DNA of 64,000 nt from Vigna angularis (GCF_016808095.1 NC_068974.1:18104001-18168000); one strand, 5' to 3'. Shown: positions 41,333 to 54,361, counted from the stretch's first letter. The notes: generated by a model not told the origin, from the sequence alone. Program-made: numbers and translations.

Positions 41333-42279
41333 TGTTATTGAATTGACAAGTGTACCAAATCGCACATGTAATATAAAATGGTAAGACCAAGTGTCGTATC
41401 CTAGAGGACTCTTGACACTAAACAATTGTGTGATAAGTTAATTAATTAAGACTTAAAAGAAACGAGATCATTGGTTTAAAATGCAAAGATAGAAAACTAA
41501 ATATGAATACAAATTGATCAAAGTAGAGTAACACAAAAATGAACGGATGTTGTTTAATATGAGATGAATATGTTGTTGGGGTTAGATTTCACCAAGTTCC
41601 CTCTCATATATATAAGAATTCCTCTTTATGCATTAATGTTAACGTCACTCACTAAATTACTTAGAACCCAATCCCTTGTTGCAATAAGCCTGCCTTAATT
41701 CCTAGTTCGTGCAATTCCCAGCGTTCCTAGAAAATTAAGTCTGAAGATCAAGAGCTTAAGACGACCAAGTACTCATACCCTCATCCTTGAGAAATATTAC
41801 ATTTGCGAGAATTCAACAAGAACCTGAATTGTAAGGAACCTCCCTGCACTCATGCAATTCATAAATCATGCAACTAAATAAGTTAAATAGAGCAACCATT
41901 GAAATAGATGAATTCCCTAACAATTAATGAATAAAGAATATAAATTAAGAATCTATTCAAATACATGAGAGTCCACAAGGTTACATCATTCCCCAACAAC
42001 AAATAGAGTTTAGTTCCCCATAGACATGGAGAAACTAGATGAACAATGGAAAAGCATGAGATAGCAAAACCCTAAAAGTAGAGGAGGAAGCTCCCGCCCC
42101 AGATCTGCCTTTAAAGAGTAGAAGAGTGAGCTGTTGTGTTGCTCCAGCCAAAGATGCAAAACCTAGAGTGCTTGAGTCCTTTGAATAGAGTTGGAATAGA
42201 GTAGAAACAGGGCCTGGTCCAAAAGAGTCGAAGGAGAGAAAAAACTGGGTCTGACTTGCGAAACACGACGCTCAGGCAT
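41333..42279 (-). repeat. Athila LTR, diverged, U3 truncated
   Basis: It starts TGTTATTGAATTGAC next to the primer site and keeps R-U5 and part of U3, then stops at the next LTR (42280). About 350 bp of U3 are absent compared with 1305-bp relatives. It is an older subfamily than the array LTRs. Confidence 0.75.
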
Positions 42280-43544
42280 TGTTAACACTTGACAAGTGTA
42301 CCGAATCGTATCAAGTAATAATAAAATGGTAAGACCAAGTATTGTTACCCAAAGGAATCAAGGCCTAGACAGTTATGTGATTAATTGATTAAATTATACT
42401 TGTGAACAAAAACATTGTTGTTGAATTGCGAAAATTAAATATGAATGCAAGGTTTTGATCAATGGACTTGAAAGATGCAAAAACAGTTGATGTAAAATAT
42501 GGATGATTATGTTGTTGGGGTTTACCGATTCATCCTATCCACTCTCATGTATTCAATAATTCTACTTTCTTCATTAATGTTAATGCCACTTTCTAATTTA
42601 CCTTAAACCCGATGTCTCGGTGAAGAAAGCCTAATCCTAATCATTAGTTTACAATGTCTTGTCTCCCTCACATTTATTCATGCATTACATTCCCACAGAA
42701 GCTTAAAGGCAACAAATCCTCCTATGCCTATGTCTAGGCAATATTGCTCTTGGGAGAATTTCTTCAGTTCTAGATTTATCTATATGTGTCCATACAAACA
42801 ACATCAATGATCATGCAATTGAATGAGTTAAACAAAGCATGCATATAGAGTATAGAAGAAAAACCCTAACAATTAATGAAAGAAAGGATATAGATTAAAG
42901 AACCAATTCAATACATGAGTGTTTCAAAGGATTACATTGCTTTCCCCAACAACAATGAAAGTTTAGTTCACCATAGACATGGTGAAACTAGATGAAAAGA
43001 ATGAAAGATAGAACCCTAGAAGTTGAAGAGTGGAGCTTGAAGATCCAAAATCCTCCTCCAAGGGGTGAAAAGAGTGTGATTCTGCCTCTTTCTGTCCAAA
43101 GATATCAACCTTAGGTTGACTAAAATTGGCCCAAGCCCATTTAAAATGACGATCAGCGATAATTAGCGCTCAGTGGTAAGTGTGATTCTTCTATTTTGAC
43201 GCTCAGCTGCACATTTGGCCCTCAGCTGCACTTTTGGCCCTCAACGTTCACTACGGTCCTTCAGAGTGTCGGTCAGCGGTAAAAGTGGTGGTGAGCGGTA
43301 CTTGCGGCTCTTCTTTTGTGCACTTTTTCTTCCTTTTCTGAATCCAACTCCTTGCTACTTCACTTCTTCCATCCAATTCATCTCAAAACCTACCAAAACA
43401 AGGAAAACCAAGCATAAAACCCATCCAACTCTCTTATTTCCAAAACTTAAGCAAAAACTTGATTCCGAGCTAGTTTCTAAGTCATAAAGGTTGGTTTTGA
43501 TGTCAAAATTAAGTACAAAAATAACGGTTTTTCAACCATTATCA
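42280..43544 (-). repeat. Athila LTR, 3' LTR of the element at 43545-47270
   Basis: 1265 bp, TGTTAAC to TATCA, with decayed palindromes near 43148-43320 (for example GCGCTCAGTGG). The polypurine tract of the adjacent element touches its right edge. Confidence 0.8.
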
Positions 43545-44820
43545 CAACCCCAAACTTAGAACTTTGCTTGTCCTCAAGCAAACAAGATGTAACTCAGTCT
43601 TCCATTAATCAATGCAATGGTTCACCACATTCAAAAACTCTTTCTTTCAAGACAAGTAATTACTCAAATGCGCTCATCAAAAATAATTTAGTCAAGATGT
43701 ACACATACTTCAATTAAGCTCATTGTGGTGTTCACACAATCACATAGTATCCAACAAATGCTATTCTCATGAATGATTAATTAACTAAGCATAGATGTAA
43801 TCATGTGCTCATGGAATCAAGCTATTCACTCAAAGACACAAGTGTATAAGAGGTCACTCATTCACTCTACTATCACAATGTCACCTGAATTAACTTTTCC
43901 CTTTCATTTAACCACAATCAAAACACTCACAAGCAAGCATCATCACAAGGACTTTTCTATGGCTTATAATGTGGTTGGGATAAGAAGAAAAATTGGTTTT
44001 TCTGGATCACAAAATCCTTGAGTTAAGAGAGTCATCATTTAAACACAATCATTCTTACTTATTCCCAACTTTCCTTTGCATTGAGCTTTTCTTTTCTCTT
44101 TCTTTTCTTTCCTTTTTATTTTGCTTTTCACATGCTTAACACTTATCTCAATGCTTGTTATTTTTCCTTTTTAGACTTCCCAACAACACCAAACTTGAAC
44201 CTTTATCAATACCACAAATAGAATTCTCAACTCAATTCCAGGTAAAGATTTTCACAAAGGGTTTTCACATCATGTTCAAGGCTAAAGGTTCAAAGGATAG
44301 AACACATTATGCTCTCTTTTAGTGGGCTAAAAAGGGTTAACAACAAATGGCCTTGATCATATGACACATAAAAGCAAGTGATTCAATCATAGAAACCTGG
44401 GCAAAGTCATTCATGCTTTCAAAGTAATAACACTCATTCACCAAAAACTCTGGAGCTCAAAACCTTACATATAGGCTCATTCAACATTCCATATATTCCA
44501 GATACACATCCTGCTTAGCATCATAATCACAATCACAACATCATGCATTTGTTCACAGAGCTTGTGAACCACCACTTGTCTATCAGCATATAGTGCACAA
44601 TCTCAACATCAATCAATATCCAAGCATCATCAAGCAATACTCATCATGCATAAGTCATAAGCAAACCATCATAATAGATAAAGTTTCATACTGAGTACAT
44701 CAAACCCTAATCTAAAAACAAAAGCAAATAAGTAAAATGAGTTTAGAAAACTGGGGTGCCTCCCAGTAAGCGCTTGTTTAACGTCACGAGCCTGACCCAA
44801 TAAGCTCAAGGATCAACCAA
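43545..44820 (-). other. Athila 3' untranslated region with one post-gag/pol motif
   Basis: Homologous to 15671-16940. The conserved motif of about 48 bp is at 44751-44802, between this region and the integrase end. No env-like ORF remains. Confidence 0.75.
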
Positions 44821-45110
44821 CTACATCACTGTGGACAAGCGTTCCACTTCTCCTCCTAGATAATGCTTCAGACGTTGTTCATTCACTACCCATCTTCTTT
44901 GTGGATCACCAGCAACCGGATCAACTAATTCAATTGCTCCATGTGGACACACACCTTTCACTATGAACGGTCCTGACCATTTTGACTTCAACTTTCTAGA
45001 AAAAGCTTCAATCATGCATTGAACAATAACACCTACTGCCCTGGAGTAAAGACTTTCTTTATCAACTTCCTGTCATGATAGAATTTTACCTTCTCTTTCT
45101 AATTAAGCTC
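44821..45110 (-). pseudogene. Athila integrase C-terminal end
   Basis: The minus strand codes KSKWSGPFIVKGVCPHGAIE and VNEQRLKHYLGG, the typical end of a Ty3 integrase. Upstream a degraded KFYHDRKLIKKVFTPGQ with stops continues to about 45100. The catalytic core is missing because of the deletion and insertion at 45110-46277. Confidence 0.8.
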
Positions 45111-46277
45111 TCATTGCCTTATTTGGTTGATATATGAATTCACTTTCATCTGAACTCAAGCACATCAAAAAACCAAAGCAGGAAAAACCAGATTTAATGA
45201 CAAATTAAAACACTGCATCAGAATTTTGAGCACATGACTTTATCATACTGGAATTGAATTCTAAAGCTGGAAAAGACATAAGCAAGAATGATTCACCGTT
45301 TAAAATGAGTAACAAACATGTATGGACACTGGAAACACAACACATCAACAAGAAACACGAAATTAATGACTGGAAAAAGTAAAACAAAAGCAACAAAAAT
45401 ACTCAAAACAGAAACTGGAAAACTGAAACAGAAAGCACAACAGAATGCAGAAATGGAGTGCAAAGATGGAGGAATAACTTAGCTCTTGGTGCGTGGACGA
45501 CCTAAGCTCATGATACCACTTGATGAAGACTAGTCGCACCTGGAAACAAGCACTCAAAAGCTCCAAACCAGAAAAAACAAGCAGTGACTGAAGGTGCAGC
45601 GGATTGATGAAACACTGTAGTGGTTTGAAGTGTTTTAATGGAGAAGAGGTGTATGGGTGAAGCATCACATCTCAGAGGGCCTTCCTACAGAGGAAGGAAG
45701 CTTGAGGAAGGAAGAAGAAGTAGTAAATCAAAGGTGACTTAAGAGCACAAAAGCTGGAAAGCAAATTCTACAGCATATCATTAAGCTCAAAAGTGAGAAA
45801 ATACAAAGAGGAGGCCCTCTTATTTATAGGTGAAGAGGAACCTCATTTATGATTTAATTCCCTCCTAAAATCAAATTATTTAACATAGGAGGCACATCCA
45901 TTTTGATCTAGCAAGGTCCATGCCTCATTCCAGCTCAACCAATAAGGTTCATGCCTCATTCCAAGTCAGCCAAGTCACGTGGAATGGTCTTCTCTTGGGT
46001 GAAAAAGTGCTTTTGTATTTCCCTTCCGCAAGCAACTTCCCTTTTTGGCTCCTTTGCTTTCCTTTATTGAATTAACTTCTTAGATGGCTTAATCATGGTC
46101 TCCAAGCTTTATTAGTCCCTACAAAACAAAGTATAAGTGCTTTAGTTAAGAAAAGAAGGATGTTTATAAGTAACCTTCCATAGAAGTAAAATGTTAGGTG
46201 TTCCTTCTTCTTCTTGAATCTTCCTTGCCATGGCTTTGGTAAGAGGTCCAATGTGATTCCTTGATGGTCTTCCATCA
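45111..46277 (-). mobile_element. Fragment of another LTR retrotransposon: LTR plus iMet primer site
   Basis: An LTR of 757 bp (45521-46277) starts TGATGG on the minus strand and ends CATCA. It is followed by a site like TGGTATCATGAGC, close to the initiator tRNA-Met site. About 400 bp of internal DNA (45111-45520) follow without a recognisable domain, then Athila integrase resumes. RNase H and the integrase core of the host Athila are gone, so insertion and a deletion combined here. No matching TSD is seen. Confidence 0.65.
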
Positions 46278-47270
46278 CAATTCCTATTGCATAATCACTA
46301 GCATCACACATGAGTTCAAAATGTTGATTCCAATCTAGAGCTACAATCACTAGAGCCGAAACCAATTTGCTTTTCAAGATGTCAAAGGCTTTTAAACAAT
46401 CTTCATCCATCCCAAAGGGTACATCTTTAACAAGCAAATTACTCAATGGCTTAGTAGTTTTCGAGAAGTCTTTGATGAATCTTCTATAAAATCTAGCATG
46501 GCTAAGAAAACTTCTGATTCCCTTCACATTTATTGGTGGAGGAAGTTTCTCAATGACCTCTACTTTGGCTTTATCCACTTCAATCCCCATAGCAAAAATC
46601 TTGTGACCCAACACAATGCCTTCTGTTACCATGAAATGACATTTCTCCCACTTAAGCACAAGATTCGTTTGAACACACCTCTTGAGGATAATATCCAGAT
46701 TCGCCAAAAACGTCTGGAAAGAGTCTCCAAACACCGAAAAATCATCCATGAAGACTTCAATACACTTTTCTATGAGATCAGCAAAAATTGCCTGCAAGCA
46801 CCTTTGAAACGTAGTTGGGCATTACATAAGTCGAATGACATTTTTGTATAAGCAAATACACCAAAAGGACATGTAAACGCCGTCTTTTCTTCATCAATTG
46901 GGTCTACCACAATTTGATTGTACCCAGAGTATCCATCCAGAAAGCAATAAAAAGCTTGACCTGTCAATCTCTCCAACATGAAGTCCATAAAAGGAAGGGA
47001 AAATGATCCTTCCTAGTAGCCTTATTCAACTTCCTGTAATCAATTCACATTCGCTACCCAGTAATAATCCTAGTAAGAATAAGCTCATTCTTCTCATTGT
47101 AAATTATTGTAATCCCACCTTTCTTGGGCACTACCTGTACTGGACTTACCCATTCACTGTCAGAAATTGGATATATGATGCCAGCTTCCAGAAGCTTTAA
47201 TACTTCTTTTCTCACAACTTCCTTCATCACAGGAATTAACCTCCTCTATAGTTGAGCCACTCGTCTATAG
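46278..47270 (-). pseudogene. Athila reverse transcriptase, degraded
   Basis: The minus strand codes KEVVRKEVLKLLEAGIIYPI, VSPVQVVPKKGG, YCFLDGYSGYNQIVVDP, TAFTCPFGVFAYTKMSF and the catalytic box EVFMDDFSVFGDSF, then the connection KLPPPINVKGIRSFLSHARF and the RNase H start ELMCDASDYAIGIV. It is the same type as the RT at 63300-64000. Stops interrupt it near 47040 and a frameshift lies near 46800-46830. The left end of this coding block is cut by the LTR at 46277, and the right end by the CACTA end at 47271. Confidence 0.85.
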
Positions 47271-47431
47271 CACTAGTGCATAATTGGCCTTTAATGTCAC
47301 CCAATAGAAGTCCGTCCACGAAAACACCAAAGTAAATAATTGACCGGTGGCATTTCCGTAAATAAGTGGGACTTTAGACGTCCGTTGTGGGGGGGCACCG
47401 ACATCTATAATATTATAAACGTCTGGCCCCT
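47271..47431 (+). mobile_element. CACTA-type DNA transposon end, truncated
   Basis: CACTAGTGCATAATTGGCC begins exactly where Athila RT homology stops, preceded by TAG as a possible 3-bp target duplication. Subterminal ACGTC- or AGTCCG-like motifs recur (47311, 47377, 47419). The other end is missing; an Athila LTR takes over at 47432. Confidence 0.6.
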
Positions 47432-48366
47432 TGATAACAGTTGAAAAATAGACTTTGTATATAAGCTTTAGGACGCCCTAGGGTCGGTATTTTTCGCTGG
47501 ATAAGACGCAAAACAGACTTTTCACCCCTTGGGGGTAGAATTGGAGATGGTGACGACTCTCCTCTTCTATTTCTAGGGTTTTTGTATCTCTTCCATTCTT
47601 TCATTATTATTCATCTAGTTTCACCATGAATATGGTGAACTAAACTTTGTATTGTTGTTGGGGAATCAATGTAATCTTTTGAAGCTCTCATATATGGAAT
47701 TTTGTGTTTAAACATCATATTTATGATACATGCTTTCTTTCATCATTAGTTAGGGTTTTTCCTCTTTGCTCAAAGCATGCATTGTTTAACTCATTCGATG
47801 TCATGATTATTGATTTTAGTGATATGGACACATACGGTAAAATCTAGATCCGGGGAATTTCTCCCAAAAGTAATATCGCCTAGACATAGGGATATGAGGT
47901 TGGTTGCCTTTAAGCTTCTGTGCTTCAGAATTAATTATTAGGGATGCTAGGAATTGTATGAACTCGTAATTAAGGATAGACTTTCTTCGCAAGGTAATTT
48001 AGAGAGTGGCATTAACATTAATGAAAATAATGATGAATTCCTAAAATATATGAGAGTGGATTAGATGAAATTGATTACTCCAACAACATACTCATCCATA
48101 TAATTCGTTCAGTGTTTGTGTTCTTCTTTCCCATTGATCATCACATACATACATGTTTACTTTTTTTCTTTTGCATTTGAAACTTATAACAATTTCTTCT
48201 CAAGTCTTAAATAATCAAGAAATCATAAAACTAACTAGGCTGTGAGCCCTTTGGGAGAACGATACTTGGTCTTACAGAGTTTATTACTTGATACGATTTG
48301 GTCACACTTGCCGAGGGTTAAACAAGTTTTTAGCGCCATTTTTCGGTGTTCATAAATTTGTCATCA
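47432..48366 (+). repeat. Athila 5' LTR with U3 deletion
   Basis: TGATAACAGTTG to TCATCA, 935 bp. Most of U3, including the palindrome cluster, is missing between about 47448 and the TATA box GTATATAAGC (near 47457). The R-U5 part is like 51842-53119 (GGGGGTAGA...GGAGATGGTGACG). Confidence 0.85.
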
Positions 48367-48756
48367 AGTTTTTGGCACCGTTGCTAGGGACTCGTGGTTT
48401 AACTAGTTCATTTGTGTGATTATTGATTATCTTTGACTTGAATTTTGAAATTTGAATTTCTGTTTTTATTTTTCTGTTTTTATTTTCTATTTATATTTTT
48501 CAGTTATTATTTTATTTTATTTTATTTTTATTTTTATTTTATTTTATTTTATTTTATTTTCTGTTTTTCTGTTTTTATTTTTATTTTATTTTATTTTATT
48601 TTCTGTTTTAATTTTTTTGTTTTTATTTTCTGTTTTGTGTTTTTATTTTTCTGTTTTCTGATTTTATCTTCTTATCTCTTCTATTATTTCTTCTATATCT
48701 TTTTGTGCTAACAAATTTTTCTAGGACTTTGTTTTCTTGTTTATGCAGGAGGCAAT
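48367..48756 (+). other. Athila leader, decayed primer site and first codons of gag
   Basis: A primer-site relic TGGCACCGTTGCTAGGGA starts near 48373. A T-rich leader follows, then gag ATG at 48743 (MQEA). The frame is cut at 48756 by a minus-strand element and resumes at 55654. Confidence 0.8.
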
Positions 48757-49209
48757 TGATGACAAATTTATGAACACCGAAAACGGCACCACAAACTTGT
48801 TTAACAATCGGCAAGTGTGACCGAATCGTATCAAGTAATAAAACTAGGTAAGACCAAGTATCGTTTTTCCAAAGGACTCACGACCTAGTTAGTTATCTGA
48901 TTTGTTGATTATTTAAGACTTGTGAACGATTAATTGTAGGTTTTTAATGCAAAACACAGTAATTAAACATGTATGCATGAATTTGATCAATGGCAAAAAG
49001 AGTAAAACAAACACGTAATGAATGATATGGATGAGTATGTTGTTGGGGTTATCAATTTCATCTTATCCACTCTCATATACTTTAGGAATTCATCAATCTT
49101 TTCATCAATGTTAATGTCACTCTGTAAATTACCTTGTCAAGAAGGCCAATCCTTAATTACGAGTTCATACAATTCCTAACATTCCTAGTAATTAGTTCTG
49201 AAGTGCAGG
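48757..49209 (-). repeat. Athila 3' LTR fragment (U5-R)
   Basis: Matches 54362-54814 closely, then breaks at GTGCAGGAGG, where plus-strand gag begins. Confidence 0.85.
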
Positions 49210-49887
49210 AGGATGTTAACTTCAGGGCCAATCAATTTCCATACTGTCAGGGAAACTTCAATGAAGGGTGGAAACCACACCCAAGTATTGGTCAAGGACA
49301 AAGTGGGCAAGCTGGACAAACTGGGCAATTTAACAAGAAATAGCAACAACCAACCTTATGGTAACAGATTTCTATACTTAATGAAAGATCAGTAAGGATG
49401 GAAGAAACTCTTCAGCAATTCATACAGGCAACTGAATCCACTCAAAACAGAACTGAAGCTGCTATTACGAACTTGGAGATTCAAATGGGTCAAATTAATA
49501 AGCTGTTGGAAGAAAAGCCTGACAAGAATTTTGGGGCTAATACTGAGGTTAGCCCCAGGGAAGTGTGTAGAGTGCTAGTGAGTGTAAATGTTGAAAAAGT
49601 TGAGTTGGAAAAAGAAGAGAGAAAAGAGAGAGAAGAGAAAGAAGAAGAGAAAATTGGTGTGAAGAAAAAGAGGACGAGAGAAAAAAAGAAAGAATCATAC
49701 GAAAAACCTCTTCCTCATCCAAAGAAGTATCATAGGAAGAAGGAATTTTAGCGCTTTATGGAAATCTTCAAGAAATTGGAGATTAAAGTTCCTATGATTG
49801 AGACATTGCAACAGGTTCCTGGTTTGATCAAATTTCTGAAGAAGTTCAGTAGAAAGAAGAAAAAGAAGATGGAACATGAGCTTTATT
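49210..49887 (+). pseudogene. Athila gag C-terminal part, nested copy
   Basis: It starts inside gag at EDVNFRANQFPYCQGNFN, has a TAG within the glutamine-rich linker and a frame change, then continues (49398-49751) with MEETLQQFIQATESTQNRTE, an acidic/basic repeat tract and YEKPLPHPKKYHRK, another stop, and FMEIFKKLEIKVPMIETLQQ, ending with a short lysine-rich tail. No protease follows; the conserved post-gag motif comes directly after, as in the copy ending at 57400. Confidence 0.8.
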
Positions 49888-51841
49888 AGGTCAAGCTAGT
49901 GACGTTAAAAGAGCGCTTGCTGGGAGGCAACCCAGTGATTTAAGAACTTTTAATTTTTGATTTGGTGATGTAATTTTGAACTTTTGGGTATTTTTGTTTT
50001 TGTTATAAGTTTGTTACAGGGTTTAAATCTACTGATGGATGTTAGGCGGAAGAGTATCTACTAAAGGATACTATGTTTGTATACACCTACTGATGGGTGT
50101 TGGTAAGAAAGATTTGCATCTACTGAAGGGTGCTGGAGGATTTTGGGTCAGGCTCGTGACGTTAAACAAGCGCTACCTGGGAGGCAACCCAGTTGATTGA
50201 TTTTATCTGTATTGTTTATTTTGATTCTGCTTTAGTTGCATGATAGGGATTGAATGTTTGAGTGATCTGAGACCTTAATTGCAGGGAGCCAATTACGGGT
50301 ATGTTAGGACGCATTTAGGTTAAGCTAATGAGAAGGAGAGCACTTCTCGTAAGTGCCGCTGAGCGGCAAACTACTGCTGAGCGGTAGTGTCGCAGACAAG
50401 GCTTAGGTTGCCTCTCAGCGGAACCCGGGCCCATTAGGGGTATTTTTATACCCTAAGCTGCGCCTTGGCCTCTCTTTTTAGATTCTTCTTTGCACACACT
50501 CCTACATAATTTTCCAAGGTTTTCTACAACTTTTCCCTCATCCCTTTTGAGAAAATTTCTTTTCCACTCACTTGCTCACTTGTTGTCCATCTAAGTTTGA
50601 GGTTGGGAGAGAGCATCATTGATGGGGATGAGTTTTTCAAAGCACTAGAGCAGGATTTGTTTTATCATTCATTGTTATTTTTAGAATAGGGTTTGATGTA
50701 CTCAATTGGAAACTTTATCTGTTATGATGGTTTGCTAATGATTGTGATTGTTTGATAAGTAATGCTTGAATGATGCTTTGATATAGATTGATGTTGAGAT
50801 GTGCACATTACATGCTTATACAGGTGGTTCACAAGCCTTGTGAATAAATGCAAGTTATTATGATTGTGATTGTGATTGTGATATTAAGCAGGATGTGTAT
50901 GTCAAATTTGAATGAGCTTTTATGTGAGGTTTTGAGCTCCAGAGTTTTTTGTGATTGAAGTGCTATTACTTTGGAAGCATGAATAACTTTGCCAAGGTTG
51001 AATATGATTGAATCAATTGCTTGTTTGCATTATATGATCAAGGCCGTTTGTTGGAAACCCTTATATTAGCCAAATTGCATGAAATAAGCCACCAATAGAG
51101 AACACTATGTGTTCTATCAGTTGAACCCTTAGCCTTGAACATAAATTTAAAACCCTTGTTGAAAGCTTTACTTTGAGTTAAGTAGAAAATATTTTGTGGT
51201 ATTGACAAATGTTCAAGTTTGGGGTTGTTGGAAAATAGAAAGGGAATGTGAAAGCATTGAGCTAAGAGCTAAGAATTAAGTATGTGAAAAGCAAAAGAAA
51301 AATAGAAAGAAAAGAAAAAAAAGCAAAGCTCAATGCAAAGGAAAGTTGGGAAAAGTAAGAATGATTGTGTTTATATGATTCTCTTAACTCAAGGGTTTTG
51401 TGATCTAGAAAAACCAATTTTCTTGTTAGCCCAGCCACATTATAAGCCATGAAAAAGTCCTTGTGATGATGCTTTCTTGTAAGTGTTTTTTATTGTGGTT
51501 AAATGAAAGGCAAAGTTGATTCATGTGACATTGTGATAGTAGAGTGAATGAGTGAATACCTCTTATACACATGTGTGTTTGAGTGAAACACTTTATCTAG
51601 TGAGGAAAGATTCCATGAGCACATGAACATCCATGCTTAGTTGATTGATCATTCATGAAAAGTAGCATTTGTTGGATATTAAGTGACTTTGTGAACACTA
51701 AAGCATGTGCATGTCTTGATTGAAGTTTTTACTTATCTTGAAAAGAGGATTTTTGAAGGAGTGAACCATTGTACAGATTGGTAGAAGATTGAGTTACATT
51801 TTGTTTGCTTGAGGACAAGCAAAGTTCTAAGTTTGGGGTTG
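49888..51841 (+). other. Athila 3' region, nested copy: motif pair, orphan env leader, 3' UTR
   Basis: The motif pair is at 49888-49936 and 50145-50191. Palindromes at 50356-50366 and 50373-50383 and GCCCATTAGGGGTATTTTTA (about 50431-50450) correspond to the env-like promoter of the array units, but the env-like ORF is absent. The rest is 3' UTR ending in the polypurine tract TTTGGGGTTG at 51841. Confidence 0.75.
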
Positions 51842-53119
51842 TGATAACAGTTGAAAAACTGTTATTTTCATGCTTAAATTTGATACTAAAAGCAACCTTT
51901 AACACTTAGAAACTAGCTTGAAATCATGCTTTTGGTTATATTTTTAGAAATAAGAGAGCTGGACAGGTTTATGCTTGATTTCAGTGTTTTATGCAGATTT
52001 TAAGATGAATTTGGTGAAAGAAGTGAAGAAGGATAGGAATGGAATCAGAAAAGACATTAAAAAGTGCAAAAGGAGAAGCCGCAACCACCGCTCAGCGGCA
52101 GTTTACCGTTGAGCGGCACTCAGAAACTTACGTTGGCTCCGCTGAGGGGTGCAAAGGCCGCTGAGGGGAGGAAACCAACTCACGCACTTACCGCTGAGCG
52201 GTAGTTTAGCGCTAAGCGGCACTATTTTGGGCTTGGACCTAATTTTCTGTATTATTACGAATAATATATAAGCTTTAGGTGATCCTAGGGTTTGTATCTT
52301 TGGCTGGGAGGAAGCAGAAACACACTTTTCACCCCTTGGGGGTAGATTGGGAGATGGTGACGGCTCTCCTCTCCTTTTTCTAGGGTTTTTCTATCTCTTT
52401 CATTCTTTCATTATTGTTCATCTAGCTTCACCATGAATATGGTGAACTAAACCTTGTATTGTTGTTGGGGAATCAATGTAGTCTTGTGAAACTCTCATAT
52501 ATGTAATTAATGTTTTAACATCTTATTTTAAGATACATGCTTTCTTTCATCATTCGTTAGGGTTTTCCATCTTTGCTTAATGCTTGCTTTGTTTAACTCA
52601 TTCATTGCTATGATCATTGATTTTGTCGATATGGGAACGTACGGGGAAGTCTAGATCCGGGGAATTTCTCCCAATAGCATATTGGTTGCCTTTAAGCTCC
52701 TGCACTTCAGAACTAATTACTAGGAATGCTAGGAATTGTATGAACTCGTAATTAAGGATAGGCCTTCTTGACAAGGTAATTTAGAGAGTGGCATTAACAT
52801 TGATGAAAAGATTGATGAATTCCTAAAGTATATGAGAGTGGATAAGATGAAATTGATAACCCCAACAACATACTCTTTTTGCCATTGATCACATTCATGC
52901 ATACATATTTAATTACTGTCTTTTGCATTAAAAACCTACAATTAACCGTTCACAAGTCTTAAATAATCAACAAATCAGATAACTAACTAGGCCGTGAGTC
53001 CTTTGGGAAAACGATACTTGGTCTTACCTAGTTTTATTACTTGATACGATTCGGTCACACTTGCCGAGGGTTAAACAAGTTTGTGGCGCCATTTTTCGGT
53101 GTTCATAAATTTGTCATCA
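51842..53119 (+). repeat. Athila 3' LTR, nested plus-strand copy
   Basis: 1278 bp, TGATAACAG to GTCATCA. Palindromes and variants are at 52088-52220, with a TATA-like ATATATAAGC near 52265. The right flank, CTAGC, is gag of the minus-strand host element. Confidence 0.88.
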
Positions 53120-54120
53120 CTAGCACTTGACACTCTTCCCTGGGGTTAACCTCAGTATTAGCCCCAAAATCCGTGTCAGGCCTTTCTTCCAACTGCTTGG
53201 TAATTTGCCCCATTTGAATCTTCAAGTTCTTAATAGCAGCTTCAGTGTTCTTTTGAGAAGATTCAGTTTTCTGTATAAATTGCTGAAGAGTTTCTTCCAT
53301 CCTTATTGATCTTTCATTAAGTATAGAAATCTGTTGCCATAAGGTTGGTTGTTGCTGTTGCTTGTTAAATTGCCCAGTTTGTCCAGCTTGCCCACTTTGT
53401 CCTTAACCAATACTTGGGTGTGGTTTCCACCCTACATTGAAGTTTCCCTGACAGTATGGAAATTGATTGGCCATGAAGTTAACATCCTCTAAAGCTTCCA
53501 CTGGAAAGGCGCATTGACCATTGATATGGTCACCCCCACATAATTCACATATCAATTCACACATCTGTGGTTGAACCTGTGCAACAGTCTTTAACTCTTT
53601 TGGCAGTTGTTCAAGTATCTTTGTGAGATTCTCCAATTGTTGAGTTATTAACTTGTTCTTAGCTATCAAGGCATCATTGGATTGCAACTGTAGAACTCCT
53701 TTTTGTTGAATAGGAGCTCCTCTTTCACTGTTCCACTTATTGTCATTAGTAGTCATGTTTTCAATTATTTCTGTGGCTTCCTCTAGAGTTTTCCATTTGA
53801 TATTGCCTCCAGCTGAGGCGTCAAGCATCATCTTGGTTTGTGAACCAAGACTTTCAAGGAAGATTAGGACTACTTCTACTTCGTCAAATCCATGCGTGGG
53901 AGTCTTTCTTAATAGGCTTTTGTACCAGTCCCAAGCGTGACCTAATGTTTCCTCCATGCCTTGTCTAAATGAAGAGATCTCTTGCTTCCCTTTGTTGATT
54001 TTAAAAGCTTTGTTGCTGCCATTGTTGTTGTGGTTGGTTCTCAAATTGTCCGGCAGCTTGCCAAAATTGGTTTTGATCCATGCTTGAGTAAGGTTCCCAC
54101 TAGTGGTTGAGATTACTTTG
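53120..54120 (-). pseudogene. Athila gag, partial, minus-strand element
   Basis: The minus strand codes KGKQEISSFRQGMEETLGHA, SLGSQTKMMLDASAGGNIKW, a knuckle region with a small duplication (MCELICELCGGDHINGQC) and QLEERPDTDFGANTEVNPRE. A stop follows PHPSIG. The N-terminal part is replaced by a diverged gag-linker piece (coded at about 54010-54110, MDQNQFWQAAGQFENQ), so the gene was scrambled by recombination. Confidence 0.78.
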
Positions 54121-54361
54121 GTAGAATTGATATAAAAGAAGATATAAGATCAGAGATAAGAAGATAAAATAAAAATAAAATAAAATAATAACAAAAAAAA
54201 ATACAATAAAATAAAATAAAATAAAATAAAAACTGAAAAATATAAACAGAAAATAAAAATTCGAAATTTAAATTAAAAATTAAAAAACAAGTCAAAGATA
54301 ATCAATAATCAAACAAAGAAACTAATTAAACCACGAGTCCCCGGCAACGGCGCCAAAAACA
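54121..54361 (-). other. Athila leader and tRNA-Asp primer site
   Basis: TGGCGCCGTTGCCGGGGA on the minus strand at 54355-54338, with an A/T-rich leader to about 54121. Confidence 0.85.
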
